From Sedimentisphaerales bacterium (lineage in GTDB: Bacteria; Planctomycetota; Phycisphaerae; Sedimentisphaerales; Anaerobacaceae), in the NCBI GenBank assembly GCA_028277585.1, contig JANQFY010000355.1, positions 1-64,000 of the forward strand: 64,000 bases of DNA, read 5' to 3'. A program made the position numbers and the translations under genes. Shown piece after piece: positions 42,140 to 50,377 of the stretch. Every line of letters starts with the position of its first letter. Position 1 is the stretch's first letter. The notes under the pieces were generated by a model, which was given only the letters and a program-made list of their open reading frames with translations, did no database searches and was not told the DNA's origin.

Positions 42140-42769
42140 ATGGTGGGCATGACGCGAAGGCGTAGTGGGCGTGGGGCGGCGCTCGGATTGTGGTTGAGTG
42201 CGGTGGTGGTCGTGACGGCCTCGTGCCAAGGCCCGGGCGGGGGCGGGCGCGCCGCTGTCTATCCTCCTCCGACCGGCACGGTGCGGATCATGGGGCGCGG
42301 CGCAGCGAGCGTGCCCCAACTGGCGTCGTTTCTGCTCGACGCCAACCCACAGGCGAACGCCAAGGAAGTCCTGATGCTGGCGGAGATCTACGTCGAGGAG
42401 GCGCGGATCGAGGGCGTCAATCACGACGTCGCGTTTTGTCAGATGTGCCATGAAACGGATTACCTGCGCTTCGGGGCCGACGTTCATCCTTCGCAGAACA
42501 ACTTCGCCGGGATCGGTACGACCGGCGGCGGCGTGCCGGGCCATTCGTTTCCCACCGCCCGGATCGGCGTCCGCGCCCAGATCCAGCATCTCAAGGGCTA
42601 CGCCACCACCAAGCGGCTGCGCCGCAAGCTCGTCGACCCCCGCTTTCACAAGGTCCCGCGCGGCAGCGCCCCGTACGTCGAGAACCTCACGGGCAGATGG
42701 GCGACCGACCCGAACTACGACGTTAAGATCAAGGCGATGCTGCAAGCCCTGGCTCAGCAGTCGCGCTGA
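42140..42769 (+). CDS. Glucosaminidase-domain lipoprotein
   Basis: 209 residues from ATG 42140 (an ATG at 42149 is also possible). The lipobox VVTASC marks membrane anchoring. The domain reads IMGRGAASVPQLASFLLDANP, YVEEARIEGVNHDVAFCQMCHETDYLRFGADVHPSQNNFAGIGTTGGG, HSFPTARIGVRAQIQHLKGYA and PYVENLTGRWATDPNYDVKIKAM. This is the peptidoglycan glucosaminidase fold, with the catalytic Glu in CHET. It probably trims peptidoglycan or cell-wall glycan in the periplasm. A truncated, transposase-tailed copy lies 1.4 kb upstream. Confidence 0.85.
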   Translation: MVGMTRRRSGRGAALGLWLSAVVVVTASCQGPGGGGRAAVYPPPTGTVRIMGRGAASVPQLASFLLDANPQANAKEVLMLAEIYVEEARIEGVNHDVAFCQMCHETDYLRFGADVHPSQNNFAGIGTTGGGVPGHSFPTARIGVRAQIQHLKGYATTKRLRRKLVDPRFHKVPRGSAPYVENLTGRWATDPNYDVKIKAMLQALAQQSR

Positions 42770-42901
42770 CCGGGGGCGGGGGTGCTGACAGGTGCGAAGG
42801 GTGTGAAGGGCAGGGGGCGGAGGCGAGGATCGGGCTGACACATGCCGGCTCAGGGCTTCTGATGATGGGCGCTGACAACGAACGCTGGAAATGGAGAACC
42901 T

Positions 42902-43861
42902 ATGAAGACAATATCCGCTTCTCTGGCCCTGTGCGTCCTGTGTGCCGTGCTTGGAGGACGCACCCTCGCTCGAACGGATAACGGGCGGGAATTCCGTTTG
43001 GCCATCGAGCATGTCCACACCTTGCCCAAGCCCCCGGCGGGGTTCAAGTGGGCGGTGAACCCGGATTTCACGGACGAGTTCGAGGGCGAAGAACTCGACC
43101 CCGCAAAGTGGTACGACAAGAGTCCCTACTGGAAGAACGGACGCCCGCCGGCGACGTTCAAGGCCTACAACGTCAGTGTCGAGAAAGGCTGCTTGCGCAT
43201 CAAGAACAGCCGGCTCGATCCGACGGAAGGCAACGACGGCAAGCCCGGCACGAAGTACTCTCTGGCCGGTGGGGCGGTGGCGTCGAAGAGCGACCAGGCC
43301 TGGTATGGGTACTATGAGGTCCGCATGAAGGCGTCGCCCACACCCATGTCGTCGACGTTCTGGCTCAAGAATCTGCCCAAGGAGATTCGCTACGTGGACG
43401 AAGACGGCAAGCTGGTGACCGAGACCCATCGCCAGGAGCTGGACATCATCGAGACGATGGGCGCGCCGACGCGTTATCCCAATTGGGGCCGGCAGTTCAA
43501 TGCCAACACGCATTACGGCCTGCGGGTCAAGGGCAAGCCGAGCCCGCCCAATGCCAGTGCGGGCAGCCCCCGGGACGGACGCAACGCGATCGCGCCTTCG
43601 TCCGAGGCGTTTCACACCTATGGACTGTGGTGGGTCGACGCCAACACCATGCACTTCTATTACGATGGCAAGTTCCTGTTCACTGTCCATCCGAGCGCGA
43701 AGTACAACCCTCAGCCCTTCGCTCGGCCCATGTATATGCATATGGTGACCGAGACCTATAGCTGGGAGCCGAGTCTGCCTACCGATGAGATGCTGAACGA
43801 TGAAACCAAGAACAGCACTTATTACGACTGGGTGCGGTCCTACGTCTTGGTCAGAGAATAG
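42902..43861 (+). CDS. GH16 family beta-agarase/porphyranase-like enzyme
   Basis: 319 residues, signal peptide about 1-23, ATG with GGAG upstream. The GH16 jelly-roll is complete: DEFEGEELDPAKWY, YGYYEVRMKASPTPMSSTFWLKN, the catalytic motif E179-L-D-I-I-E184 (nucleophile E179, assisting D181, acid/base E184) and YGLWWVDANTMHFYYDGKFLF. The extended loops and FWLKN segment fit marine galactanases (beta-agarase or beta-porphyranase) better than laminarinases. It would cut beta-1,4 linkages in agar or porphyran outside the cell. It is followed 33 bp later by the second GH117 gene, a coherent agar-degradation pair. Confidence 0.88.
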   Translation: MKTISASLALCVLCAVLGGRTLARTDNGREFRLAIEHVHTLPKPPAGFKWAVNPDFTDEFEGEELDPAKWYDKSPYWKNGRPPATFKAYNVSVEKGCLRIKNSRLDPTEGNDGKPGTKYSLAGGAVASKSDQAWYGYYEVRMKASPTPMSSTFWLKNLPKEIRYVDEDGKLVTETHRQELDIIETMGAPTRYPNWGRQFNANTHYGLRVKGKPSPPNASAGSPRDGRNAIAPSSEAFHTYGLWWVDANTMHFYYDGKFLFTVHPSAKYNPQPFARPMYMHMVTETYSWEPSLPTDEMLNDETKNSTYYDWVRSYVLVRE

Positions 43862-43894
43862 GGCGATTGGCGGTTCCATGAAACGAAAGGACAC

Positions 43895-45166
43895 ATGATG
43901 AGATCGGTGGTATTGTCACTTGGCATCTTCGTGGTGGGCGTGTCGTCGCTGTTTCCCTTGGCCTGTTGTCATGCGGAGGACCCGCAACCGAAGGGATTCC
44001 CGTTCAAGCTTCCCAAAGAGAAGCCGGACCGCGAATTGAGCGCCGCCATGGAGCGCAACTACAGCGCCTACTTGGCGCCGCGCCCGGAAGACAACGAACT
44101 CTATTCCCTGTTCAAGTACACCCCGCTCAAGGGCTTCGATTACAACAATCACGACGGCACGATCTCGCGCCGCGATCCGTCGAAGGTGATCTTCGCCAAC
44201 GGCAAGTATTACGTATGGTATACCCATCGCCACACACCCACCTCCCCCAAGGGGGCCAAGAACTGTACGGACACCATCCCCTCCAGCGATTGGGACCTGG
44301 CTGATATCTGGTACGCCACCAGCGAGGACGGCTTTGCCTGGACCGAACAAGGGGTGGCGGTGCCGCGCCCGCCGAAGCCGCAGGTGGGCTGGCGCTCCGT
44401 GACCACGACTGATATCCTCCTCTGGAAGGGCAAGTACTACTTGTACTATCAGGGTTTCATGGAGGCCAGCGGCACCCGCGGCGACGACTGCCCGGTCGCG
44501 GTGTCTTACGCAGATTCGCCGGACGGCCCCTGGACACCTCATCACAAGATCGTTATTCCCAACGGCGCCCCGGGCGAATGGGACCAGTATTCGATCCACG
44601 ATCCCTATCCTTTGGTCTATAAGGGTAAGATCTACCTCTATTACAAATCCGATTTCGATGGCGACCCGCGCCTCGTGCGGATGCAGGGCTTGGCTATCGC
44701 GGATCATCCTCTGGGCCCCTTCAAGAAGCACCTCCTGAACCCGGTGGTCAATTCAGGACACGAAACCACGCTCTTTCCCTTCAAAGGTGGGATCGCCGCT
44801 TTGGTTCACGGCGACGGCAACGAGCACAATACGGTCCAGTTCGCCGAAGACGGCGTCAATTTCGAGATCGCGTCTATTGTCTCGTTGATGCCAATCGCCG
44901 CCGGCCCCTTCATTCCCGATGCCTTCACGAACACCCAAGACGGGCGCGGCATTACCTGGGGTTTGTCGCACTTCACGAACTACACGAACTGGAGTCAAAA
45001 CCACGCTATCCTGATGCGCTTCGACTGCGATCTGAGCCTGGATCTGAACGATCCCGAAATGAAGCGCCACCGTCCCTACGTTCGGCCCGATCAGTACTTC
45101 AAGCAGGGCCTGAATGGGAAACAGCGTCAACGCATAAACGAAGCCAATCGCGCGCTGAGGAAGTAG
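43895..45166 (+). CDS. GH117 family 3,6-anhydro-L-galactosidase homologue (2)
   Basis: 423 residues with a signal peptide (about 1-26). The GH117 landmarks are all present: ISRRDPSKV, YVWYTHRH, SYADSPDGPWT, SIHDPYPLVY, IYLYYKSDFDGD, NPVVNSGHETTLFPF and GITWGLSHF. It is a close paralogue of the enzyme at 28764, with the same length and C-terminal extension (DLSLDLNDPEMKRHRPYVRPDQYF), so the window has two copies with different neighbours. It would release anhydro-galactose from the non-reducing end of oligosaccharides made by the adjacent GH16 enzyme. Confidence 0.9.
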   Translation: MMRSVVLSLGIFVVGVSSLFPLACCHAEDPQPKGFPFKLPKEKPDRELSAAMERNYSAYLAPRPEDNELYSLFKYTPLKGFDYNNHDGTISRRDPSKVIFANGKYYVWYTHRHTPTSPKGAKNCTDTIPSSDWDLADIWYATSEDGFAWTEQGVAVPRPPKPQVGWRSVTTTDILLWKGKYYLYYQGFMEASGTRGDDCPVAVSYADSPDGPWTPHHKIVIPNGAPGEWDQYSIHDPYPLVYKGKIYLYYKSDFDGDPRLVRMQGLAIADHPLGPFKKHLLNPVVNSGHETTLFPFKGGIAALVHGDGNEHNTVQFAEDGVNFEIASIVSLMPIAAGPFIPDAFTNTQDGRGITWGLSHFTNYTNWSQNHAILMRFDCDLSLDLNDPEMKRHRPYVRPDQYFKQGLNGKQRQRINEANRALRK

Positions 45167-45239
45167 CCCCGCGCGAACTGAGGGAGTATTAGGGACGGGT
45201 CCTGGTTGATGCACTCTTCTTGCGAAAGGTGGTGACGCC

Positions 45240-46178
45240 ATGCGGCTTAGCTCGCTTCTGATGATCGTTGTTCTGCTCGCAATAATGCAGGGTTGCTCTT
45301 CACACAGGGAAGGGCGGAACCAGCCCCGGAACGACGCCGGCACACCCGATCCTCCAGCCGAGAGGTTACTGGTGCAAAGCCTCAAGGAGGAGTTGAGGTC
45401 GAGCCAAGAGATGGAGGCGGAACTGGCGGATCTGGTCGAGGCCATCCGAGGTTCTCAGAACCAGGAGGTCGATCTGCTGGGTCTGCTCGGCGAACGGCTG
45501 GATGGGACGGATGTACTGATTTCGTGCCTGCGCTCCATCGACCAGGCGCTCGACGTGGCGATCGAGAACGTCAGCAACGCTCAAACTTACGGCTACAAGA
45601 GGATCGACGTCATCTTTGACGGAGAAACGATCGGGCACACTCGTCGCATCGTCACGCAAGGCGATCTACGTCGAACGGATGCGCCGCTCGACCTGGCCGT
45701 CCAAGGCCGCGGCTTCCTGCAAATCGAGATGCCCAACGGCGAGATCGCGTATACGCGCCACGGCCACTTCTGCAGAAACGCACAGGGTCGCATTACGACC
45801 AACTCCGGCTATGAACTGCTCGATAGCGTCACCGTGTCCCATGATGGCTCGATGCTGAAGATCTCCGAGGATGGTGCTGTCAGCATCGTCAGGCCCGATG
45901 GCGTCATAGCCGGCCAGGCGAGGATTCGACTGGCCCTCTTCCCCCATGCGGAGGGACTTCGATCGGCGGGCAATACGCTCTTCACAGCGACCGAATCTTC
46001 CGGCGTGCCGATCATCGCGCCTCCGGGCACGCACGGGGCGGGCACGCTTCGACAGGGATTTCTGGAGAGATCCAATGTGAATCTGATGGAAGAACTGCAC
46101 AATCTGCACACGCTGCAGAGGTGGAAGAGAGGCCTGGAAGAAGCGATGCTGGCGATCCACAGGCGCAAGAGCCGATGA
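45240..46178 (+). CDS. Lipoprotein with flagellar-rod (FlgG-like) fold
   Basis: 312 residues. A lipoprotein signal (LLAIMQGCSS) and a ~80-residue charged, helical stretch (SSQEMEAELADLVEAIRGS...) precede a sequence that follows the FlgG/FlgF pattern: SIDQALDVAIENVSNAQTYGYKRIDV, LDLAVQGRGFLQIEMPNGEIAYTRHGHFCRNAQGRITTNSGYEL and GTLRQGFLERSNVNLMEELHNL. Rod and hook proteins are normally exported by the flagellar type III system without a Sec signal. Here a lipobox replaces that, and no other flagellar gene is nearby. The fold call is good; the role (an exapted surface fibre or scaffold?) is unknown. Confidence 0.75.
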   Translation: MRLSSLLMIVVLLAIMQGCSSHREGRNQPRNDAGTPDPPAERLLVQSLKEELRSSQEMEAELADLVEAIRGSQNQEVDLLGLLGERLDGTDVLISCLRSIDQALDVAIENVSNAQTYGYKRIDVIFDGETIGHTRRIVTQGDLRRTDAPLDLAVQGRGFLQIEMPNGEIAYTRHGHFCRNAQGRITTNSGYELLDSVTVSHDGSMLKISEDGAVSIVRPDGVIAGQARIRLALFPHAEGLRSAGNTLFTATESSGVPIIAPPGTHGAGTLRQGFLERSNVNLMEELHNLHTLQRWKRGLEEAMLAIHRRKSR

Positions 46179-46239
46179 TCCCTGCGTCATGCGCGAATCG
46201 CCGACTCCACGCTCCACTCTACAAGTCGAACTTGTGGAG

Positions 46240-46268
46240 TTGACCTGGTCGGGCCGATTCGCTAGGCT
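46240..46268 (+). promoter_or_regulatory. Promoter of the two-CBS gene
   Basis: TTGACC (46240-46245), a 17-bp spacer and TAGGCT (46263-46268) lie about 85 bases before the ATG at 46352. The -10 equals that of operator site B. Confidence 0.6.
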
Positions 46269-46351
46269 AACGGTAGATAAACACCTGGGCTGGTCCCGGA
46301 GCATTGGGACCTGGGGCCGACGATGGATTGTCATTCAATGGAGAGCCAAGG

Positions 46352-46738
46352 ATGTTTCCCGCCAAGAAGGTCATGAGTTCCGACGTGGTGAGCGTTTCGC
46401 GCGACACCGACATCTACGAAGCCATCGCCACGATGGTCAACGCCAACGTCACCGGCCTGCCCGTGGTGAACGCCGACGGGACGCTGGCCGGGATCCTCTC
46501 GGAGAAGGACGTATTGCGCCTCCTGTGCGATGCCGAGGACCATGCCGGTAAGGTCGAGGGCTATATGACCGACGAGATCGTCACCTTTGGCGAAGACGAC
46601 AGTCTGATCGATATCTCCGACTGCCTCATGAAGCACAACTTTCGCCGCGTCCCCATCCTGCGCGACGGCAAGATCGTCGGCATTGTCTCCCGCCGCGACG
46701 TGGTGCGCTTCATCCTCTCGCTGCGCCACACGAAGTAG
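46352..46738 (+). CDS. Two-CBS-domain protein
   Basis: 128 residues from ATG 46352 (GGAG upstream). A single Bateman pair: IYEAIATMVNANVTGLPVVN, LAGILSEKDVLRLLCDAEDHAGKVEGYMTDEIVTF and LMKHNFRRVPILRDGKIVGIVSRRDVVRFIL. It is likely an adenosine-ligand sensor without its own output domain. It is closely related to each half of the four-CBS protein at 14461-15342. No partner enzyme or channel adjoins it. Confidence 0.9.
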   Translation: MFPAKKVMSSDVVSVSRDTDIYEAIATMVNANVTGLPVVNADGTLAGILSEKDVLRLLCDAEDHAGKVEGYMTDEIVTFGEDDSLIDISDCLMKHNFRRVPILRDGKIVGIVSRRDVVRFILSLRHTK

Positions 46739-47040
46739 CGCCGCCGATCGAAGCGGTGTACAAGTCGCGCCCCGGCGAGAACGGCGCCGAAATCTGACCG
46801 GACCTGGTCTCGGTGGTGCACTCAATGTTTGTAGGTACGACCATAGATGCTGCCATTCCCGCGCAGGAATGACAAGCGCGGGCGCAGAGGAGTCCGTTGC
46901 CCACAAACACGAACCGCACTCCAGCCTTGCTGTATCTGAGTTTCCCCTTGGCCCCAGCGGCGGCGCGGTATAGAATCACCGTGCAGGGGGCCTTGGTAGG
47001 TCTTCTTGTTGAAGCGGGTTTGTGCGGGAGGAAATGGCAG
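46739..47040. other. Intergenic region with partial REP-like repeat
   Basis: No gene in these ~300 bases. A short palindrome TGCCATTCCC/GCGCAGGAATGACA (46851-46874) is a truncated copy of the repeats at 4426 and 27536. GGGAGG just upstream of 47041 serves the next gene. Confidence 0.6.
46851..46874. repeat. REP-like palindrome, truncated copy
   Basis: TGCCATTCCCGCGC followed by AGGAATGACA, the same end motif as the longer repeats at 4426-4488 and 27536-27655 but without the extended arms. Confidence 0.6.
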
Positions 47041-48066
47041 ATGAAGTTCTTTAGCGGGATGACATTGGTTGTGGTGGGTGCATTCGGCGCTGGGTCCGTA
47101 GCGGCTGAACGGATGGAGCCTTTGCGTATTCTACAGGAGTACACGAAAACCAGAGAAGCGACGCGGAGGCACATCATTGAGTCAGAGGAACTGCGCGAGA
47201 ATTCCGACACGGCCTCTGGCGCGGCCCCCAGATGGGAACGCAATCGATTCACGCTGATGACCGATGGTGACCGGGTCGATCTGACCACAGATACCGAGGA
47301 TATGGAGCGTGACCAGGATGGCGCCATGCACGTGCTGGGAGACCCAGTCAGGCGAAGCGCCATCTGGGATGGAACAACCTGGAGCGCGTATACAAGCGTG
47401 GGTGGGGGCAGCGCCTCCATGTCGAATCATGCTAGGAAGAAGGATCACTACGTAGCCGGAAGTTACGGAGGGGCCTGTTTGGACGGCATTCTTCCAGGGG
47501 ATATGCGTCCCGTGGACACGATCCTGAAGGACGCGGACAGCATCAGCGCTCGCGAGCAACTGGAGCCCGTGAATGGGATTCCCTGCCACGTGATAGTGGC
47601 CACTACCACCAGCGGCAGGTACACGCTCTGGATCGATCCCGAGCACGGGTACAATATCTCCCGAGCGGAGTTGACGAAGAAAGGAAATGACCGATACCTT
47701 GGCGAACCGACGGAACGCGTTTTCAAGAGTCTGCCCCCGGGAGTAAGTCCAGGCACGTCCGGCAGAAGACCGAAGACACGAGAGGAGATCTCCGTCGTTC
47801 TTGATGATGTCAGATTCAAGAAAATCGACGGTCTCTGGGTGCCCATCGAGGCTCACAGCCTGATGACCGTGAAGCTCGACGGGGGCAAGCGGAAGACAGT
47901 GTCCCGCAGGCACGTCAAGCGTACCCGCATCGACCTTGATCCTGATTTCGCCGCCGCCAAGGCGTTCGTCCCTGATTTCCCGGATGGTACGGCGATCTAC
48001 ATAGAAGAATCGCGAGGCATGCGCTATAGATGGAAGGATGGAAAGCCTGAGCCCGTAGTCCGGTAG
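47041..48066 (+). CDS. Secreted protein of unknown function, LolA/LolB-like candidate
   Basis: 341 residues from ATG 47041 (GGGAGG upstream), signal peptide about 1-22. The mature part has many beta-strand-like stretches (NRFTLMTDGDRVDLTTD, SAIWDGTTWSAYTS, IPCHVIVATTTSGRYTLWIDPEHGYNISRAEL, ISVVLDDVRFKKIDGLWVPIEAHS). The phrase 'YTLWIDPEHGYNISRAEL' recalls the half-barrel of outer-membrane lipoprotein-sorting proteins, which are common in Planctomycetota. No catalytic signature. The last codons overlap the start of a dispersed repeat (48055-48125). Confidence 0.65.
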   Translation: MKFFSGMTLVVVGAFGAGSVAAERMEPLRILQEYTKTREATRRHIIESEELRENSDTASGAAPRWERNRFTLMTDGDRVDLTTDTEDMERDQDGAMHVLGDPVRRSAIWDGTTWSAYTSVGGGSASMSNHARKKDHYVAGSYGGACLDGILPGDMRPVDTILKDADSISAREQLEPVNGIPCHVIVATTTSGRYTLWIDPEHGYNISRAELTKKGNDRYLGEPTERVFKSLPPGVSPGTSGRRPKTREEISVVLDDVRFKKIDGLWVPIEAHSLMTVKLDGGKRKTVSRRHVKRTRIDLDPDFAAAKAFVPDFPDGTAIYIEESRGMRYRWKDGKPEPVVR

Positions 48067-48125
48067 TGTGGGACTTGCCCCACCGCAATGGGGCTCGGTT
48101 GTGCGTTGCCATAGAGGCAGAGAAC
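48055..48125. repeat. TAGGGTGGGG-type repeat, diverged copy
   Basis: GTAGTCCGGTAG followed by GTGGGACTTGCCCCACCGCA and a diverged remainder ending near AGAGGCAGAGAA. It corresponds to the left and middle of the 85-bp repeats at 59226 and 63641; the right arm is missing. It overlaps the stop codon of the preceding gene. Confidence 0.6.
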
Positions 48126-48206
48126 TGGGTATAGAATCACTGTACGGTGATTCCAGGAGACGACCATGAGCGACATCCACGTGTGGGGTCGCAGAGAGGG
48201 GACACG

Positions 48207-49775
48207 ATGAACCGAAGAGATTTCCTGGCCGCTGCGACTGCGTTTGCCTGTTCTTCGCTGACGCGCCGTTGTTTGGCGAGCAATCGCAAGACGCGCCGAC
48301 CCAACATCGTCCTGATCAACGCGGACGACCTCGGTTTCGGAGACCTGAGCTGCTACGGCGCTACCAAGGTCAAGACGCCCAACATCGACCGACTCGCCCA
48401 ACAGGGGCGACGCTTCACGGACGCGCACTCGGCCTCGGCGGTCTGCACGCCGTCGCGCTACGCCTTGCTGACGGGCGAGTATCCCTATCGGAAGAAGAGC
48501 CTCTGGGGGCCCGTCATGCTCAAGAGTCCGCTGGTGGTCGACCCGGACCAATTCACGCTGGGCCACCTGATGAAAGAGGCGGGCTATTCGACGGCCTGCA
48601 TCGGCAAGTGGCATCTCGGATTCGGAAGTGCGAGTCCGACCGATTGGAATAGGCCGCTCAAGCCTGGGCCGCTCGAGTTGGGATTCGACTACTACTTCGG
48701 CGTCCCGGTCGTGAACAGCCATCCGCCGTTCGTCTATGTGGAGAACCACCAGGTTGTCGGACTCGTGCCCGAAGACCCGATGGTCTACAACGCCAAAGCG
48801 CACACCAAAGCGTATCCCGAGAAGATGGGACTCAATTGGATCGGCGGAGCCAAAGCGGCCCATGCGCTCTACGAGGACGACAAAGTTGGGACGGTCCTTA
48901 CCGACAAAGCCGTCAAGTGGATCAAGGGCAAGAGCGGCGATACGGATCCTTTCTTCCTCTATCTCGCGACCACGAACATTCATCACCCGTTCACACCCGC
49001 GCCGCGCTTCGTCGGCGCCAGCCAGTGCGGGCGCTACGGCGACTTCATCCACGAACTCGACTGGATCGTCGGTCAGGTCCTCGCGGCTCTCGACGAGACC
49101 GACGCGGCCGACAACACGCTGGTCATCTTCACCAGCGACAACGGCGGCATGCTCAACCAGGGCGGCCAGGATGCCTGGAAGGCCGGGCACCGCATGAACG
49201 ACGGTCTCCTGGGATTCAAGTTCGACGCTTGGGAAGGGGGGCACCGCGTCCCGTTCATCGCCCGCTGGCCGGGGCGGATTCCCAAGAACACGACGTCGGA
49301 TCAGTTGATCTGCAACGTCGATCTGTTGGCGACTCTGGCGGCTGTGGTTGATCGACCCCTGAAGGCGAACGAAGGACGTGACAGTTGGAATATGTTGCCC
49401 GCATTGACCGGCACGCCTGCGAAAGCGATTCGCGATCATCTGGTGCTTTGCCCCCGAAGCGAGAAGCACGTGGCGCTGCGCCAGGGCAGATGGGTCTACA
49501 TCTCGGCCCAGGGAAACGGAGGGTTCACCGCCAGGAAGATCGGTCAGCACCTCCTGGGAGGCCCGGCCGCCCATCGACTGACCCACCAGGTCAATAGCGA
49601 TATCGCCGACGGGAAACTCAAACCCGATGCGCCGCCCGCCCAGCTCTACGATCTGCAGGCCGATCGCGCCCAAACGCAGAACCTGTATCGGGAGAAGCCG
49701 GAGACCGTCAGGCAGATGAAGGCGTTTCTGGATCGATGTCGCACAGCCGAGCGAACGGCGCCGGCGCGACAATGA
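48207..49775 (+). CDS. Exported sulfatase, arylsulfatase A-like
   Basis: 522 residues from ATG 48207 (GAGAGGGG upstream). A Tat-like signal MNRRDFLAAATAFACSS leads into the S1 domain: PNIVLINADDLGFGDLSCYG metal residues, C80-T-P-S-R84 formylglycine site, GKWHLGFG, SDNGGMLNQGGQD and GHRVPFIARWPGR. The end is LYDLQADRAQTQNLYREKPE. All core residues are present, so activity is likely after maturation by a formylglycine-generating enzyme not seen here. It is the first of three sulfatases in this part of the window. Confidence 0.93.
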   Translation: MNRRDFLAAATAFACSSLTRRCLASNRKTRRPNIVLINADDLGFGDLSCYGATKVKTPNIDRLAQQGRRFTDAHSASAVCTPSRYALLTGEYPYRKKSLWGPVMLKSPLVVDPDQFTLGHLMKEAGYSTACIGKWHLGFGSASPTDWNRPLKPGPLELGFDYYFGVPVVNSHPPFVYVENHQVVGLVPEDPMVYNAKAHTKAYPEKMGLNWIGGAKAAHALYEDDKVGTVLTDKAVKWIKGKSGDTDPFFLYLATTNIHHPFTPAPRFVGASQCGRYGDFIHELDWIVGQVLAALDETDAADNTLVIFTSDNGGMLNQGGQDAWKAGHRMNDGLLGFKFDAWEGGHRVPFIARWPGRIPKNTTSDQLICNVDLLATLAAVVDRPLKANEGRDSWNMLPALTGTPAKAIRDHLVLCPRSEKHVALRQGRWVYISAQGNGGFTARKIGQHLLGGPAAHRLTHQVNSDIADGKLKPDAPPAQLYDLQADRAQTQNLYREKPETVRQMKAFLDRCRTAERTAPARQ

Positions 49776-49867
49776 CAGGCCCTGTCGAGGACCGTTGCTG
49801 GAATCGAGACGCGGCAACTCTGAGAGACAACCGTGGCGGCTGAGACACGTTACGGGAAGGGGACACG

Positions 49868-50296
49868 ATGCCTTACGATCGAATCATCAGCAAGGACCGC
49901 CAGCCGACGGACGCCGAGATACTCGAGACGATCGGCAATGCGAAGCACTGGCTCGACTTGCGGGACTACCTCGAATCGGCCTATGGCTTCGCCCCTGAAC
50001 TGTTCAACGGCGGCAAGCACGGGTGGGCCCTCAGGTACCGCAAGAGCGGCAAGACGCTCTGCAACCTCATCCCGGAGAAGGGCGCGTTTACGGTCCTGAT
50101 CGTTCTGGGCAAGAAGGAAGTCGAAAAGGCGCTGTCGATAACCGACAAGCTCAACGCCAACGTCCGCCAACTGCTCGAAGATACCGAACAACTCCATGAT
50201 GGTCGATGGCTGTGGATCCGCGTGCGCCGACAAGGGGACATCAAGAGCATCAAAGAGCTGCTCAAGGCCAAACGCAAGCCTTTGTCCGGACCGTAG
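49868..50296 (+). CDS. DUF3788 family protein
   Basis: 142 residues. AELFNGGKHGWALRYRKSGKTLCNLIPEKGAFTVLIVLGKKE-type sequence (here from APELFNGGKHGW) is the hallmark of DUF3788, small cytosolic proteins of unknown function. The start is preceded by GGAAGGGGACACG, the same leader as the sulfatase gene at 48207. No partner is evident. Confidence 0.85.
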   Translation: MPYDRIISKDRQPTDAEILETIGNAKHWLDLRDYLESAYGFAPELFNGGKHGWALRYRKSGKTLCNLIPEKGAFTVLIVLGKKEVEKALSITDKLNANVRQLLEDTEQLHDGRWLWIRVRRQGDIKSIKELLKAKRKPLSGP

Positions 50297-50377
50297 AGGA
50301 ACCGGTGGGGCGGACCCCACCTTGCGGCCTGCGGGCCGCCGCATATTCGCCGTGTTTGCTAGAAGGGAGACTGACAC

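Noticed and set aside
41963-43894. A 643-codon minus-strand open frame
   Set aside because: It is antisense to the glucosaminidase and GH16 genes, which have clear domains; the frame is a high-GC artefact.
46207-46240. Hairpin near ACAAGTCGAACTTGT as a terminator for the FlgG-like gene
   Set aside because: The stem is short, bulged and not followed by a T-run.
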